This document shows positions 8,422 to 18,391 of a stretch of DNA of 64,000 bases, one piece after another. The notes beneath the pieces were generated by a model. That model had not been told where the DNA came from. It saw only the letters and a list, made by a program, of their open reading frames with translations, and ran no database searches. Positions within the stretch are counted from its first letter, which is position 1; every line of letters begins with the position of its first letter. The position numbers were made by a program, and so were the translations under genes. Source of the DNA: Gloeocapsopsis dulcis (GTDB taxonomy: Bacteria; Cyanobacteriota; Cyanobacteriia; Cyanobacteriales; Chroococcidiopsidaceae); the NCBI RefSeq assembly GCF_032163395.1, contig NZ_CP119968.1, positions 1,535,501 to 1,599,500 on the forward strand, given 5' to 3'.

Positions 8422-10938
8422 CTATAAATAACGCATTAAGAGTGATTCTAGTTGGGCAACACCAATCGGCTTACTTAAACACTCTTTAGCACCAGCTTGG
8501 AGGAAGCGATCGCACTCTTCAATTGCTTCTGTCATAATCACTATAGGAATTGTCTGAAAATCAAGCTCTGTTTTAATGTGCTGTAGAAGAGTCAAGCTTG
8601 TGATATTTTCTGATAACTGAGTATCTAATAAAATCAGATTTGGCTGAAAATTTCTGATTTGATCCAAAAGATTGCCCATCACTTTCATGTGCTCGACTTG
8701 ATAACCAATTGCTTTAAGATAAGCTTGAATTAAGTTGTTATGATTACTATTATCACCAATCAGAATTCGCGGTGAATAGTTGAACAGACGTCCAGCTTGT
8801 TGGTTGTAGCCATCTTGCTCGTCGTCTCTTAGTTGAGGATAATCTGGTAACAACAAAGTAAAATCACTACCCTTACCCAACGTTGACTTTACCGTAACAT
8901 CTCCGCCGTGTAGACGCGCTAATTTACGAGTTAAAGCTAAACCTAAACCTGTTCCTTCGTATTGACGATTGAAACGACTATCTAACTGCTTAAACGGTTG
9001 AAATAGTAACTTAAGGTGTTCTGGGGCGATACCAATTCCTGTATCAGAAACAGTAAAAGTAATTCCTTGAGGAACCTTTTGAACTTGAAGAGTAACTTTA
9101 CCAGATGGAGTAAACTTAATTGCATTTGTTAACAAATTAAGTAACATTTGCTTAACTCGTCGTTCATCAGCAAAGCAGCAAACAACTTGAGGATCAAATT
9201 GACTATTAAGTTGCAGACCTTTTTTAATCGCGCGATCGCGTACAATCGATAGACAAGTTTCGCATAACTCATGTACTTGAACTAATGCCAACATTAATTC
9301 TTCTTTACCTGCTTCGACTTTAGAAAGGTCAAGAATATCATTAATTAATGCTAGTAAGTGTTCGCCGCTACTATAAATACAACTCACATATTCTTTTTGC
9401 TTGGCATTTAAAGAACCAAAAATTCCTTGATCTAGTAATTGTGATAAACCAAGAATAGCATTCAAAGGTGTGCGCAATTCGTGGCTCATCGTTGCTAAAA
9501 ACTCGCTTTTAGCTTTACTGACATTTTCTACAGCATCTTTGTTTTTTCGTAGTTCAGCTTCTACTTGCTTGCGTTCGCTAATATCACGCACTATACTAAC
9601 AACTTCATCTTCTCCACAAACAACCATTCTCGCTTCGTAATCGTGAATTTTTCTTTGAATAGAGAGTTGATACTCAATTACTTGAATTGCTCCATCTGTA
9701 AGTGTTTGCTTGATGCTTAACATAACTTTTTTACTCAAAAAATCTGGTAAAATCTCTGTCAAATTTCTACCAATAATTTTGTTTGCTGGAACATATAAAT
9801 CATTTTTTTTTGATCCTTGAAAGTCTAATATATTTCCATCTTTTCTAATCCGAAACATCATATCCGGAATAGCATCTAAAAGAGCGCGATTTCTGGCTTC
9901 AGTTTTGCATAACACTTCTTCTGTTCGCTTGCGGACAATTGCTGTACCAATACTTCCAGCCGCTGCAATTAAAATGACTTCTTCTGATTCTTGCCATTGT
10001 CTTTGGTAACGACATTCATCGAAGCCAACAAAACCCCAAAATGATTCTTCAATAAAAATTGGTACGACGAGAATTGAAATAATATCTTGTGGTTCTAAAA
10101 TCTGTCTTTCGCTTTCTGGAAAATCTTTTATCAACCCACAGACAATGTTGCCTGAAGCCAGGATTTGATACCAACGAGGCAAGAATTTTAGATATGAAAG
10201 GTTTTGTAAGTCAGGATTATCAATCTCGGGTGTAACTGTATTATCTGTCCATTCAAATCGCTGACTGATCAAAGGTTCACCTGTATGAGGATCGGTATGA
10301 TTCTCAAATACATAAACTCGATTCACCTTAACTGCTTTACCTAAACTAGCAAGGGCTTGATATATTGCTTGGGTAAAATCCTTAGTTGTCAGTAATTGAT
10401 TTGTTGCAGCCGCAACACCTTCTAACAAGCGATCGCGTTGTGTCACAAGTTGGTTTTGTGAGCTACAACAACACTGTTCTAGTGACTGTAAGCTATCTTC
10501 ACTGGTGCTGCGTAGCTTTTGTAAATCTTCAGAACGTTTACCTAACCACTGCCATCTTGCATTGGCAAATTGTAGCTTTTGCAATAATCTTGTAGCAGTA
10601 ACCTGTTCTACAATGAGATATTCTTGTACTCCTAAACTGATAGCTTCGCAGATTAAGGCTTGGTTTTTCGCGTCACCAATTGCAACTAGTGGAAAATCAG
10701 CATAAATGTGGCGTACTTGATTAACAACTTCTAAGGCATGAGCATCAAGACTGGATATCATTAATAGAATCACAGTTCCTGCTTGATATGAAATCGCACA
10801 TTGAGTTTGTTGCTTAATTTTTTCTAAAGTTGCGATGGATATTAGCTCAATCCGTGATTGATTTTGCAGTACTTTTTGGATTTGATGTCTATCTGGTACA
10901 TCTGCTATCAGTACAATCTTTAGCAGTTCTGGAATCAT
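8422..10938 (-). CDS. Hybrid sensor histidine kinase (pseudo-receiver, GAF, PAS, HisKA, HATPase, REC)
   Basis: The 838-residue protein has an N-terminal receiver-like domain (about 5-120), a coiled coil, a GAF domain (about 170-330), a PAS domain (about 350-455), the H-box [11 protein letters not shown] with phospho-acceptor His486, an HATPase domain (motifs [22 protein letters not shown]), and a C-terminal receiver (LLDTQLS, with Lys in CLSKP). It has no membrane segment, so it is a soluble sensor. The N-terminal receiver reads VILLMISSL where the phospho-accepting Asp should be, so it is probably not phosphorylated. GAF has no obvious bilin Cys. The signal is unknown and there is no adjacent partner. 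Confidence 0.88.
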   Translation of the reverse strand: MIPELLKIVLIADVPDRHQIQKVLQNQSRIELISIATLEKIKQQTQCAISYQAGTVILLMISSLDAHALEVVNQVRHIYADFPLVAIGDAKNQALICEAISLGVQEYLIVEQVTATRLLQKLQFANARWQWLGKRSEDLQKLRSTSEDSLQSLEQCCCSSQNQLVTQRDRLLEGVAAATNQLLTTKDFTQAIYQALASLGKAVKVNRVYVFENHTDPHTGEPLISQRFEWTDNTVTPEIDNPDLQNLSYLKFLPRWYQILASGNIVCGLIKDFPESERQILEPQDIISILVVPIFIEESFWGFVGFDECRYQRQWQESEEVILIAAAGSIGTAIVRKRTEEVLCKTEARNRALLDAIPDMMFRIRKDGNILDFQGSKKNDLYVPANKIIGRNLTEILPDFLSKKVMLSIKQTLTDGAIQVIEYQLSIQRKIHDYEARMVVCGEDEVVSIVRDISERKQVEAELRKNKDAVENVSKAKSEFLATMSHELRTPLNAILGLSQLLDQGIFGSLNAKQKEYVSCIYSSGEHLLALINDILDLSKVEAGKEELMLALVQVHELCETCLSIVRDRAIKKGLQLNSQFDPQVVCCFADERRVKQMLLNLLTNAIKFTPSGKVTLQVQKVPQGITFTVSDTGIGIAPEHLKLLFQPFKQLDSRFNRQYEGTGLGLALTRKLARLHGGDVTVKSTLGKGSDFTLLLPDYPQLRDDEQDGYNQQAGRLFNYSPRILIGDNSNHNNLIQAYLKAIGYQVEHMKVMGNLLDQIRNFQPNLILLDTQLSENITSLTLLQHIKTELDFQTIPIVIMTEAIEECDRFLQAGAKECLSKPIGVAQLESLLMRYL

Positions 10939-11561
10939 CTACTTTTCAGTTCACATCGACAATTAGAAACCAATACTAGAAAATGCAATTTATGTACGCA
11001 GCGATCGCACTTTTATAACTAGCAATGTTTTGCAGCCATAGACGATCTATTTGATACCTGACTTGAAGATATCACTATAGTTGCACAGATAAATGTGTTT
11101 TAGATCACTTTGCATTAATATTTTTTGTAACAAAAGCATAATGTCAATCTTTAATAGAATAAGGCAAGTTTTTAAATCATTTGAAGCACCAAGATGGCAC
11201 TTGTTCTAACCAATCCATATGAGACTTATGTAAACCATTAGCAGAACATAGCAGGTTAGAGTTTGTTCTATTGCTAATATTTACTTACCTCAAATGCTTT
11301 ATTTAGTAAAGGCTTAGCAGGTTAACTTCCTGCTCTAGCTTGACGTTATTTCACGTTCAATGACTTGACATACTAAACGAACTAATCCTCAAGGCTGATT
11401 TCTCTAAAATAAGCAACAAATTATATTAAATGTTATAGATAACTGAGTCTTTTGAGCATCTGAGTGTGAGATTTTAAGTGGCACTGTTTTATATCAGCAA
11501 GTAAGTTTAGTCAAGAAAAAGTAATTGTTTGTAGTAAAAAATAGCTGGATAAGCAAGTATC
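10939..11561. other. Intergenic region, 623 nt, no gene seen
   Basis: This AT-rich region lies between divergent genes. The only structure is a small inverted repeat, AGCAGG-ttaactt-CCTGCT, at 11316-11334, with TAGCAGGTTA also occurring once about 65 nt upstream. I looked for a cobalamin riboswitch ahead of the BtuF-like gene and could not support one. Confidence 0.5.
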
Positions 11562-12488
11562 ATGGGTAATCAAAATTTAAGAATTGTCTCTCTCATACCC
11601 AGTGCGACAGAAATTATAGCGGCGCTAGGATTAGAAAATGCTATTGTCGGGCGATCGCATGAATGCGATTATCCGCCAAGCGTTAAAGATCTTCCTGTGT
11701 GTACTGCAGCGAGACTCAACTCAGAAGCACCCAGCGGAGAAATTCATCAAAACGTCAATCAAATTTTGCACTCAGCATTAAGTATTTACCAAGTCAAAAT
11801 AGATGTTTTAGAAGAGTTAAAACCAACACACATCATTACTCAAGACCAGTGTGATGTTTGTGCTGTTAGTTTACAAGACGTTGAAGCAGCAGTAGCTGAA
11901 CTGACACAAAGTCAGCCAAAGATTATTTCTCTACAGCCTAATAGTTTAGCTGACGTTTGGCATGATATCGAGCGAGTTGCCAGTGCCTTGGGAGTGCGAT
12001 CGCTAGACTTAATCGAAGATCTCAAAGCGCGGGTGAATATTTGTCAGCAAAAAACATCATGCCTTTCTCTAGAAGAACTACTTACAGTTGCTTGCATTGA
12101 GTGGACTGATCCACTGATGACTGCTGCTAACTGGATTCCAGAACTTGTCACGCAAGCTGGGGGACAACCGCTTTTTAGTGTTAGTGGTCAACCTTCCCCA
12201 ATCTTAACTTGGGATACTCTAGTTGCGACGAATCCTGATGCTATCATCTTTATGCTGTGCGGCTTCGGTTTACACCGTACTCGTCAAGAAGCAATGGCGT
12301 TAACTGAGCATTCTGAGTGGGAAAAGTTACACGCAGTGCAGCATAAAAGAGTTTATGTTACTGATGGTAATGCGTATTTTAATCGTCCTGGACCACGCTT
12401 AGTTGATTCATTAGAGATTCTAGCAGAAATTTTGCATCCAGAAATTTTTGCTTACGGCTACAAAGGAACTGCTTGGGAACCTTTATAA
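11562..12488 (+). CDS. BtuF-like cobalamin/corrinoid-binding protein, apparently without export signal
   Basis: The 308-residue protein has the type III periplasmic-binding fold of the BtuF/FhuD class: RIVSLIPSATEIIAALGL near the N-terminus, then GRSHECDYP, ITQDQCDVCAVS, and the closing RPGPRLVDSLEILAEILHP motif. Classical BtuF is a periplasmic component of the vitamin B12 ABC importer. This one has no signal peptide or lipobox and starts directly with the fold, as do many cyanobacterial homologues annotated as cobalamin-binding protein. Its place of action is therefore uncertain. No transporter genes are adjacent. Confidence 0.8.
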   Translation: MGNQNLRIVSLIPSATEIIAALGLENAIVGRSHECDYPPSVKDLPVCTAARLNSEAPSGEIHQNVNQILHSALSIYQVKIDVLEELKPTHIITQDQCDVCAVSLQDVEAAVAELTQSQPKIISLQPNSLADVWHDIERVASALGVRSLDLIEDLKARVNICQQKTSCLSLEELLTVACIEWTDPLMTAANWIPELVTQAGGQPLFSVSGQPSPILTWDTLVATNPDAIIFMLCGFGLHRTRQEAMALTEHSEWEKLHAVQHKRVYVTDGNAYFNRPGPRLVDSLEILAEILHPEIFAYGYKGTAWEPL

Positions 12489-12502
12489 TGGGTGGCTAAC
12501 TA

Positions 12503-13165
12503 CTAAGTGCTAGCTGCTTCCATAGTCTGTTCTTCTACTAAAGGTGGACGTACGCATAAATAAATAAGAGGACCAAAAAGCGGTATTAATGCTGTCACCC
12601 AATAGAGTAGAGGACTGTTTAACCCTCGACGCGCCATATCATCTCGCAGCAAAGCAGGAAACAACAAGCATAGCAAACAAAAATCTAAACTCATAACATG
12701 AATAAAGCGGCTTGTACGCCATTGATGGACATAATCTCCCCAGTCTCCGTTGCTGAAGCCGTAGGAAACAAGTAAGACTGCCGCAATCAATAATATTATT
12801 CCAGTCCAACGCGAATCCAGTAACTTAAGGAACGCATTTTTTTGTCCTGGGAATGTTGTACTCGGTTCGCGCAAGGCTAAATACGGTAACAGCGCAAAAG
12901 CACCAACTCCAAAAGAAAGCGCGACAAAAGGTGCAGCTGGAATTTTTTGTGTTCTACCGTCAAAAAATAGTAGGCAACTATAAATTATGGGCCAAACACC
13001 CATGATGTAAAACAATGCAACAATCAAAGGATTAATGCCATCGAACTCACCGATGGAAAGATTTTTAATCAGTTCAAACGTGTCAGGTTGATTTGGTGGT
13101 GCAAGGAAAAAAGCATAAATTGCTAATCCCACCCAGATTGTGGCAAAGCCAATTTTTCTAATCAT
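12503..13165 (-). CDS. Conserved cyanobacterial multi-pass membrane protein
   Basis: The 220-residue protein has six likely membrane helices (about 5-22, 45-65, 78-95, 118-138, 153-172, 185-205). It starts with MIRKIGFATIWVGLAIYAF. Its function is unknown to me. The 7-nt gap to the upstream hrcA gene on the same strand suggests one transcript, though membership of a heat-shock operon is not implied by the sequence itself. Confidence 0.65.
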   Translation of the reverse strand: MIRKIGFATIWVGLAIYAFFLAPPNQPDTFELIKNLSIGEFDGINPLIVALFYIMGVWPIIYSCLLFFDGRTQKIPAAPFVALSFGVGAFALLPYLALREPSTTFPGQKNAFLKLLDSRWTGIILLIAAVLLVSYGFSNGDWGDYVHQWRTSRFIHVMSLDFCLLCLLFPALLRDDMARRGLNSPLLYWVTALIPLFGPLIYLCVRPPLVEEQTMEAAST

Positions 13166-13172
13166 ACGTTAG

Positions 13173-14240
13173 TTATTTTAAGGCTTCAGAGAGGTAATCA
13201 GCAGCAGCTTCAACAACTGCGATCGCTGTTTCATAATCCATGCGAGTTGGTCCCAAAACGCCTACACTACCTACAGGGACTTCTCCGCGCCGATACGTTG
13301 ATGAAATTAAGGTGCAAGTCCGAATCGGTTGCAGAGGGTTTTCTGAGCCAATGCGTACACTAACGCGGTGCTTGCTATATTCTCCTTCAGGTTCCTCAAA
13401 AATCAAAGGCCAGAGTTGATCTTGCTCTTCTTCTAGCAAATGGATGATGGTTTGGACTTGCTGGAGTTCGGCAAATTCTGGTTGACGCAACACCTCTGAG
13501 ACACCGCGAATCATAATTTGTGTTCCTGAGACTTGGCGGCGACTGAGTTCTCCCAAAAAGCTTTTAAGAACATCACCATAGCGCTGAAATTCGCGGTCTA
13601 ATTGATTCCAACTTAAAGTCGCTATTTCACAAAGCGATCGCCCCCGCAATTGAGCGTTCAAAAAGTTAGACAATATCTGGAGTTCTCGTTCCACAACTTC
13701 TGCATCGAGTGGTATTTGCTCTTGAGTGACAGGAAGATCCATTAATGCTGAATGTGTCTCATAGGCATCAGTAACAACTATGAGCATTGCCTTGCCTGGT
13801 TCTAACTGTACAAGCTGTAAATGCCGCAGTCGAGTTGTGTTGGTTTGTGGCATTGTAATTAAAGTAATGCAGCCGCTTACTGTGGCGAGAATTTGGGCTG
13901 CTCCTTGTAACAAAGCTTCAATACTCCAATCTTCCCACTTCAGTCGTTCGTGAAAGACTTGTTCGACCTGCTTTGCTAAAATTTCTGATGGGGAGATAAG
14001 TTGGTCTACATATATTCGGTAGCCCGAATCCGACGGGACTCTTCCAGCAGAGGTATGGGGCTGATAAAGCAATCCTGCTTTTTCCAAGACACCCATCGTG
14101 TTACGAATTGTTGCTGAGCTAACACCAAGGTTATACTCTTCCACCAATGCTCTAGATCCGACTGGTTCTGCGGTGGCAATGTAGTGGCGTACTGTTGCCC
14201 TGAGAATGTGCTGTTGCCGAGCATTAAGGTGCACTTGCAT
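13173..14240 (-). CDS. hrcA: Heat-inducible transcription repressor HrcA
   Basis: The protein starts at ATG 14240 ([13 protein letters not shown]); a GTG five codons upstream is also in frame. The N-terminal winged helix reads [20 protein letters not shown] followed by EPVGSRAL and the recognition region SSATIRNTM, then [12 protein letters not shown], all hallmarks of HrcA. The rest is the GAF-like dimerisation domain with a C-terminal [13 protein letters not shown] motif. HrcA represses groE-type genes by binding the CIRCE inverted repeat. No CIRCE element is visible in this window, so its targets lie elsewhere. A 7-bp inverted repeat lies about 140 nt upstream (14379-14397). Confidence 0.93.
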   Translation of the reverse strand: MQVHLNARQQHILRATVRHYIATAEPVGSRALVEEYNLGVSSATIRNTMGVLEKAGLLYQPHTSAGRVPSDSGYRIYVDQLISPSEILAKQVEQVFHERLKWEDWSIEALLQGAAQILATVSGCITLITMPQTNTTRLRHLQLVQLEPGKAMLIVVTDAYETHSALMDLPVTQEQIPLDAEVVERELQILSNFLNAQLRGRSLCEIATLSWNQLDREFQRYGDVLKSFLGELSRRQVSGTQIMIRGVSEVLRQPEFAELQQVQTIIHLLEEEQDQLWPLIFEEPEGEYSKHRVSVRIGSENPLQPIRTCTLISSTYRRGEVPVGSVGVLGPTRMDYETAIAVVEAAADYLSEALK

Positions 14241-14378
14241 AGCTGATTGAAGCACGAAGATACTGAGTAAGATTTTTAAAAAAGTTAGCGTTCAGAGAGG
14301 AATCTATTAATTTATTTAATATAAGATAACAAATCTCCTGACGAGTGGAAATCAGTAACAAGGTGTATTTCACTTTGT

Positions 14379-14397
14379 CAGTACTTATAGAGTACTG
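14379..14397. promoter_or_regulatory. Perfect 7-bp inverted repeat upstream of hrcA
   Basis: CAGTACT-TATAG-AGTACTG lies in the 347-nt gap between the rhodanese gene and hrcA. It could be an operator or a short hairpin. It does not match CIRCE, and the half-site spacing does not match the cyanobacterial LexA box. The remainder of this gap (14241-14587) shows nothing else. Confidence 0.4.
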
Positions 14398-14587
14398 TCC
14401 TGAGCTTGAGTGTAGATGGTATTGCCTACCCAGTGGCACTCACTGACTTTTGAGATTAGTATCTCATATGACTTAAGTTAAACTAAAAATTGTATTCTAG
14501 CCTACTTAAATTTCCCAGCTCTAGCAGTAGCAAGCACTACTAATCTTATCCCCGAGCAATTTGGTTGTTCAAGTTGGTCTTATTCAC

Positions 14588-14950
14588 TTAATATCGAGGA
14601 ATTGTCGAATCAACTGCCAAAGAGTAGGCATCAATTCCGCCAGCAACATTTTTCACGTTGGTGAATCCTTGCTGCTGTAACCATTGACACATTTGGGCAG
14701 AACGGATGCCATGATGACACATGACAAGTGTTTCTATATGGGGGTCAAATCGCACAAGTACAGTATCAGCCCACTGAGCAAATTGACTCAAAGGTAAGAC
14801 ATCAAAATTAGCAATCGAGGCGATCGCAACTTCCTGTGGTTCGCGGACATCAATCAGTTGTAACGCTAGCATTGGTTCAGTGCGCAAGCGTTGATCAAGT
14901 TCTGCGACGCTAATTTGCCCAATTGAATGACTAAAAGATTCTGGTGTCAT
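14588..14950 (-). CDS. Rhodanese-like domain protein
   Basis: The 120-residue protein is a single rhodanese domain. It has the DVREPQEV strand-turn motif (34-41), the active-site loop CHHGIRS with catalytic Cys78, and the closing NVAGGIDAYS motif. Rhodanese domains carry a persulfide on the cysteine and transfer sulfur to acceptors such as cyanide or thiols. It is cytosolic, with no signal peptide. It stands upstream of hrcA on the same strand but 347 nt away, so it is probably a separate unit. Confidence 0.9.
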   Translation of the reverse strand: MTPESFSHSIGQISVAELDQRLRTEPMLALQLIDVREPQEVAIASIANFDVLPLSQFAQWADTVLVRFDPHIETLVMCHHGIRSAQMCQWLQQQGFTNVKNVAGGIDAYSLAVDSTIPRY

Positions 14951-15126
14951 GCGCTATTTTCCACAGCATCACAAGCATTTTTTAGAAGTTTTAGTCCCTA
15001 AGCGAGAAAATTTCTGGTTTTTAGAGTACTAAACTAAGTTTTAGCATGATTACTTGTGTTATGGCTAACTTGCTGAATTTCAGTAAAAAGCTAATAAGTA
15101 TCCCTTTGTGCGGTCTGGGGTAAAAC

Positions 15127-16854
15127 ATGATGAAGCGACGCTCATTTTTTTATTTCTTAGCAGTCAGTGTAGTGGTGCTACTGTTGACGGGTATTGGTGG
15201 CTGTTACTGGTTAGTACGAGGAAGTCCATTAACGTTATTGCAGGGTGGAACGCAAGCAACACCTGAGGCAGCGATATTTGTGCCAAAACAAGCACCTGTG
15301 ATGGTGTCCATTTTAGTCAATCCAGACCGCTTGGAGAAATTGCGCCAAGCAATAGCTCGACCTAAAGAACGACGGCGATCGCGTTTAGAGGTAGATCAAA
15401 TTAAAACAACATTGCTGGCTAACACTGGCTTAGATTACCGCCACGATGTTCAACCTTGGTTGGGTGATGAAATCACAGTTGCGGTGACAACTAGTGATTA
15501 TGACCGCGATCAGTATAACGGCCAACAGCCAGGCTATCTCATGGCACTTGCAACCAAAGATGCCGAAAAAAGCCGTGAATTTTTACAGCTTGTCTTTTCC
15601 AAACAAGCAATTGCACCAACTGATTTAGAATTTGAAGACTATAAAGGAGTGAATCTGGTTTATCACAAACCTCACTCCCAGGGAGACAACCTTGGATTAC
15701 AGCCATCAACCCGCATCCTTTCAGGTGCTGTAGTTGGCGATCGCTTTGTGCTACTTGCTAATCATCCTCGAGTGATCAAAGATGCAATTAACAATGTTCA
15801 AGCTCCCGATCTCAACTTAACGACATCGAGTCATTACCAGCAAGCTTTAAGTCAGTTACCACCTCGGCGACTTGGTTTAACTTTTCTCAATCTTCCTGGG
15901 GTGATTTCATGGCAAGGATTAGACACTGCCCAAACTTATGAAAGCCAAATTATCGCGCTAGAAGCAAACCGTAAAGGATTGCTGACCGAAACAACACTTC
16001 TAGCTGCATCAACTCACGAAGTTGCTCCCTTACCACAGTTAAGCAAACCTGTTGGTGCTTTAGAGTACATTCCTGTGACAAGCGGCTTGGCGATCGCCGG
16101 AACTGATTTGAGTAACTTAAACAATACCGCCCTTAGTCAACTGTGGAAACAAGTTGCACAGGTATCAACTTCCGGCTACGATGCAATTTCGCGTTTGATT
16201 AACCAACCCTTGGCGAACCTCCAGCAACGCTGGGGTATCGATCTAGAACAGGATATTTTTAGCTGGGTGCAAGGTGAATATGCACTCGCACTATTACCTC
16301 ACGCTGATAGATTAACTTCGGATTGGATTTTTGTGACTGAAAAATCCGCAGTTACAACGGAAGGTATTGCGCGATTAGATACGCTGGCACGACAACGCGG
16401 ATATGATATCACCACACTACCACTAGGAGAACAAAAAATTGCCGCTTGGACGCAGCTAACAACGGCTCCACTTGCAACAAACAACTCTGAAGAAGGCGCA
16501 ATTACAATCAAAGCAAAGGTACTGGGCGTTCGTGGAGCAACAGATAAATATGAAATTTTGACGAATTCTGTAGATGCTATGGATGCAGCATTCAAAGCTT
16601 ATCAAGCTGGTTCATTGCTCAACGATGCGAAATTTCAAGCTAGTACTGAAGCTATACCACAGCCTAATGCAGGTTATGTGTATCTTGATTGGACAGCAAC
16701 TCAATCACTACTAGAACGTCAGTTACCCGCCCTAAAGCTTGTGGAAGTTATCGCTAAACCTTTGTTTGATAATTTGCGATCGCTCACTGTTAGTAGTTAC
16801 GGTAGTGAACCAGGATTACTGAAAGGGGGTGTGTTCTTCCGGTTGAATGGGTAA
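15127..16854 (+). CDS. DUF3352-like secreted or membrane-anchored protein
   Basis: The 575-residue protein has an N-terminal membrane anchor or uncleaved signal (about 7-31, FYFLAVSVVVLLLTGIGGCYWL). A large exported domain follows, containing AAIFVPKQAPVMVSILVNPDRL and WLGDEITVAV. These match my recollection of the cyanobacterial DUF3352 family, of similar length. A lipobox-like TGIGGC is present but has no good consensus. No enzymatic motif is visible and the function is unknown. The gene stands alone. It carries two in-frame HIP1-like sites, consistent with native chromosomal DNA. Confidence 0.7.
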   Translation: MMKRRSFFYFLAVSVVVLLLTGIGGCYWLVRGSPLTLLQGGTQATPEAAIFVPKQAPVMVSILVNPDRLEKLRQAIARPKERRRSRLEVDQIKTTLLANTGLDYRHDVQPWLGDEITVAVTTSDYDRDQYNGQQPGYLMALATKDAEKSREFLQLVFSKQAIAPTDLEFEDYKGVNLVYHKPHSQGDNLGLQPSTRILSGAVVGDRFVLLANHPRVIKDAINNVQAPDLNLTTSSHYQQALSQLPPRRLGLTFLNLPGVISWQGLDTAQTYESQIIALEANRKGLLTETTLLAASTHEVAPLPQLSKPVGALEYIPVTSGLAIAGTDLSNLNNTALSQLWKQVAQVSTSGYDAISRLINQPLANLQQRWGIDLEQDIFSWVQGEYALALLPHADRLTSDWIFVTEKSAVTTEGIARLDTLARQRGYDITTLPLGEQKIAAWTQLTTAPLATNNSEEGAITIKAKVLGVRGATDKYEILTNSVDAMDAAFKAYQAGSLLNDAKFQASTEAIPQPNAGYVYLDWTATQSLLERQLPALKLVEVIAKPLFDNLRSLTVSSYGSEPGLLKGGVFFRLNG

Positions 16855-16969
16855 TGTAGGAGTCAGGGTTCAGGGGAGTCGTGAAGTGTTGAGTTATGAC
16901 AATTCTTTTAATTCAAAACGTGCTAACGCACCGCTACGCTAACAAAACTCAAAACTCAAAACCTTGAAA

Positions 16970-17021
16970 CTTCGGTTGGGTAACCCCGACGTTAGTCGCA
17001 GGGCATCTACGATTCATGCAG
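16970..17021 (+). repeat. Dispersed 52-bp repeat, copy 1
   Basis: From CTTCGGTTGGGTAACCCCGA to CTACGATTCATGCAG, this sequence matches 46 of 52 positions, by hand alignment, with the reverse complement of 36074-36125. It lies between the DUF3352-like gene and the antiporter gene, next to short AAAACTC direct repeats (about 16941-16962). Confidence 0.85.
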
Positions 17022-17026
17022 AGGGT

Positions 17027-18277
17027 CTATGCATTGATCTTTCTGTTACGGCTGTCTTTGTGTCGGTTGTATGCACTCATTAAAGGTGTGGTACTAATTC
17101 CATGCAGAATTACCGATGCCACAATTGTAATATAGGTAATCCAAGCAATTTGCTCGCCCAACCCCCCTTGCAATCCATGACCAAAGGCATAGGTGAGGTA
17201 ATAGATAGAACCAACACCACGTACACCGAACCATCCAAACAACCAACGAGTTACCTGACGATAGCCACCGCCAATTGTACTGAGCCAAGTTCCTAGAGGA
17301 CGAATAATAAATAATAAAGCTCCTCCAACGATCAAAGCAGCGATCGCGTGTTCTTGAATGGCAGCGACTCGTAGCATTGACCCTAGGATCAAAATCGTTC
17401 CTACTTCCAGCAGTTTCTCAATACGCTCAGTAAATTCTCGTTGAGAAAAGGGTTTATCAGGATCTTCATAACGCCTTTGGGCAACGACCCCTGCTACAAA
17501 GACAGCGAGAAATCCATAACCATTGACAACTTCAGTCAAGGAGTAGGTGAGAAGAATGATGCTCAGCGCAACAAAATCCTCCATCAAGTTATCAACTTTG
17601 ATAAATTTTCGGACATTTTGATCGATTGCAACAATAGTCCAGGGAACCACAATTCCCATCACCAAACCAATAGCTACTGCCCAAATTAAATCTACAGTAA
17701 CCCATTTTTGAAACCACGTTTGCCAGTTGTTGCCATCTTCAAACCAATGAATGCCAAAATACACAAATGGAAAGGCTAAGGCATCATTTAAGCCACCTTC
17801 TGAAGTTAACCCAAACCGTAACTCATCGCGATCTTCGGTATGCGTTAGTTGAACTTCTGAGGCAAGTACTGGATCAGTAGGTGCCAGAATTGCTCCCAGT
17901 AAAATTGCAGGTCCCCACTCCATGCGCAAAAACCAATGTGCAACTGCAGCGATCGCAAAGATTGATAATGGCATCAAAAAACCAATCAAGCGAATGGTAG
18001 AATGCCACGCACCTGTATTCAACGGGCGATTCATTTTCAAGCCACAGCTAAACAGCGAGACGATGACAACGAATTCTGTTAGCCGTTCTAAGAACTCAGC
18101 ATCAGGACGCAATCGAACAATATTGAATCCATAAGGACCAAGAGAGATACCCACTACCAAGTAGATCAAGGCGAAGGAAATTGGTAAACGGGAAATTAAT
18201 CCTGAACCTAGAGTGACGCACAGTAGCAGAAGACCTATCACGAGTAGGTCTAGGATGTAAATATCTACCATTGCCAC
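17027..18277 (-). CDS. CPA1-family cation:proton antiporter
   Basis: The 416-residue protein has 12-13 hydrophobic segments. The core motifs of Na+/H+ exchangers are present: APTDPVLASEVQ (ion-binding region) and EGGLNDALAFPFVYFG. There is also GWFGVRGVGSIYYLTYA, the conserved late helix of NhaP/NhaK-type antiporters. It would exchange Na+ or K+ for H+ across the plasma membrane. There is no long C-terminal regulatory tail. It lies downstream of LivH in the same orientation with a 114-nt gap, so co-transcription is possible but not shown. Confidence 0.87.
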   Translation of the reverse strand: MAMVDIYILDLLVIGLLLLCVTLGSGLISRLPISFALIYLVVGISLGPYGFNIVRLRPDAEFLERLTEFVVIVSLFSCGLKMNRPLNTGAWHSTIRLIGFLMPLSIFAIAAVAHWFLRMEWGPAILLGAILAPTDPVLASEVQLTHTEDRDELRFGLTSEGGLNDALAFPFVYFGIHWFEDGNNWQTWFQKWVTVDLIWAVAIGLVMGIVVPWTIVAIDQNVRKFIKVDNLMEDFVALSIILLTYSLTEVVNGYGFLAVFVAGVVAQRRYEDPDKPFSQREFTERIEKLLEVGTILILGSMLRVAAIQEHAIAALIVGGALLFIIRPLGTWLSTIGGGYRQVTRWLFGWFGVRGVGSIYYLTYAFGHGLQGGLGEQIAWITYITIVASVILHGISTTPLMSAYNRHKDSRNRKINA

Positions 18278-18391
18278 GAATTTGATTGAGGGATGTGCTA
18301 TGCAAGTCTAATGCGATCACCCCAAGCTCTCAATCAGCTTGTGGGGGTATTTACTGTTGGGTAAATGGTAGTAGTAGTTGTCCTGTAGCAA

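Noticed and set aside
11470-11490. Possible cobalamin riboswitch ahead of the BtuF-like gene
   Set aside because: Only a GGCACTG string resembles the B12 box; the surrounding conserved elements are not visible.
14379-14397. LexA or CIRCE operator
   Set aside because: The spacing between GTAC half-sites (7 nt) does not fit the cyanobacterial LexA box, and it does not match the CIRCE consensus.
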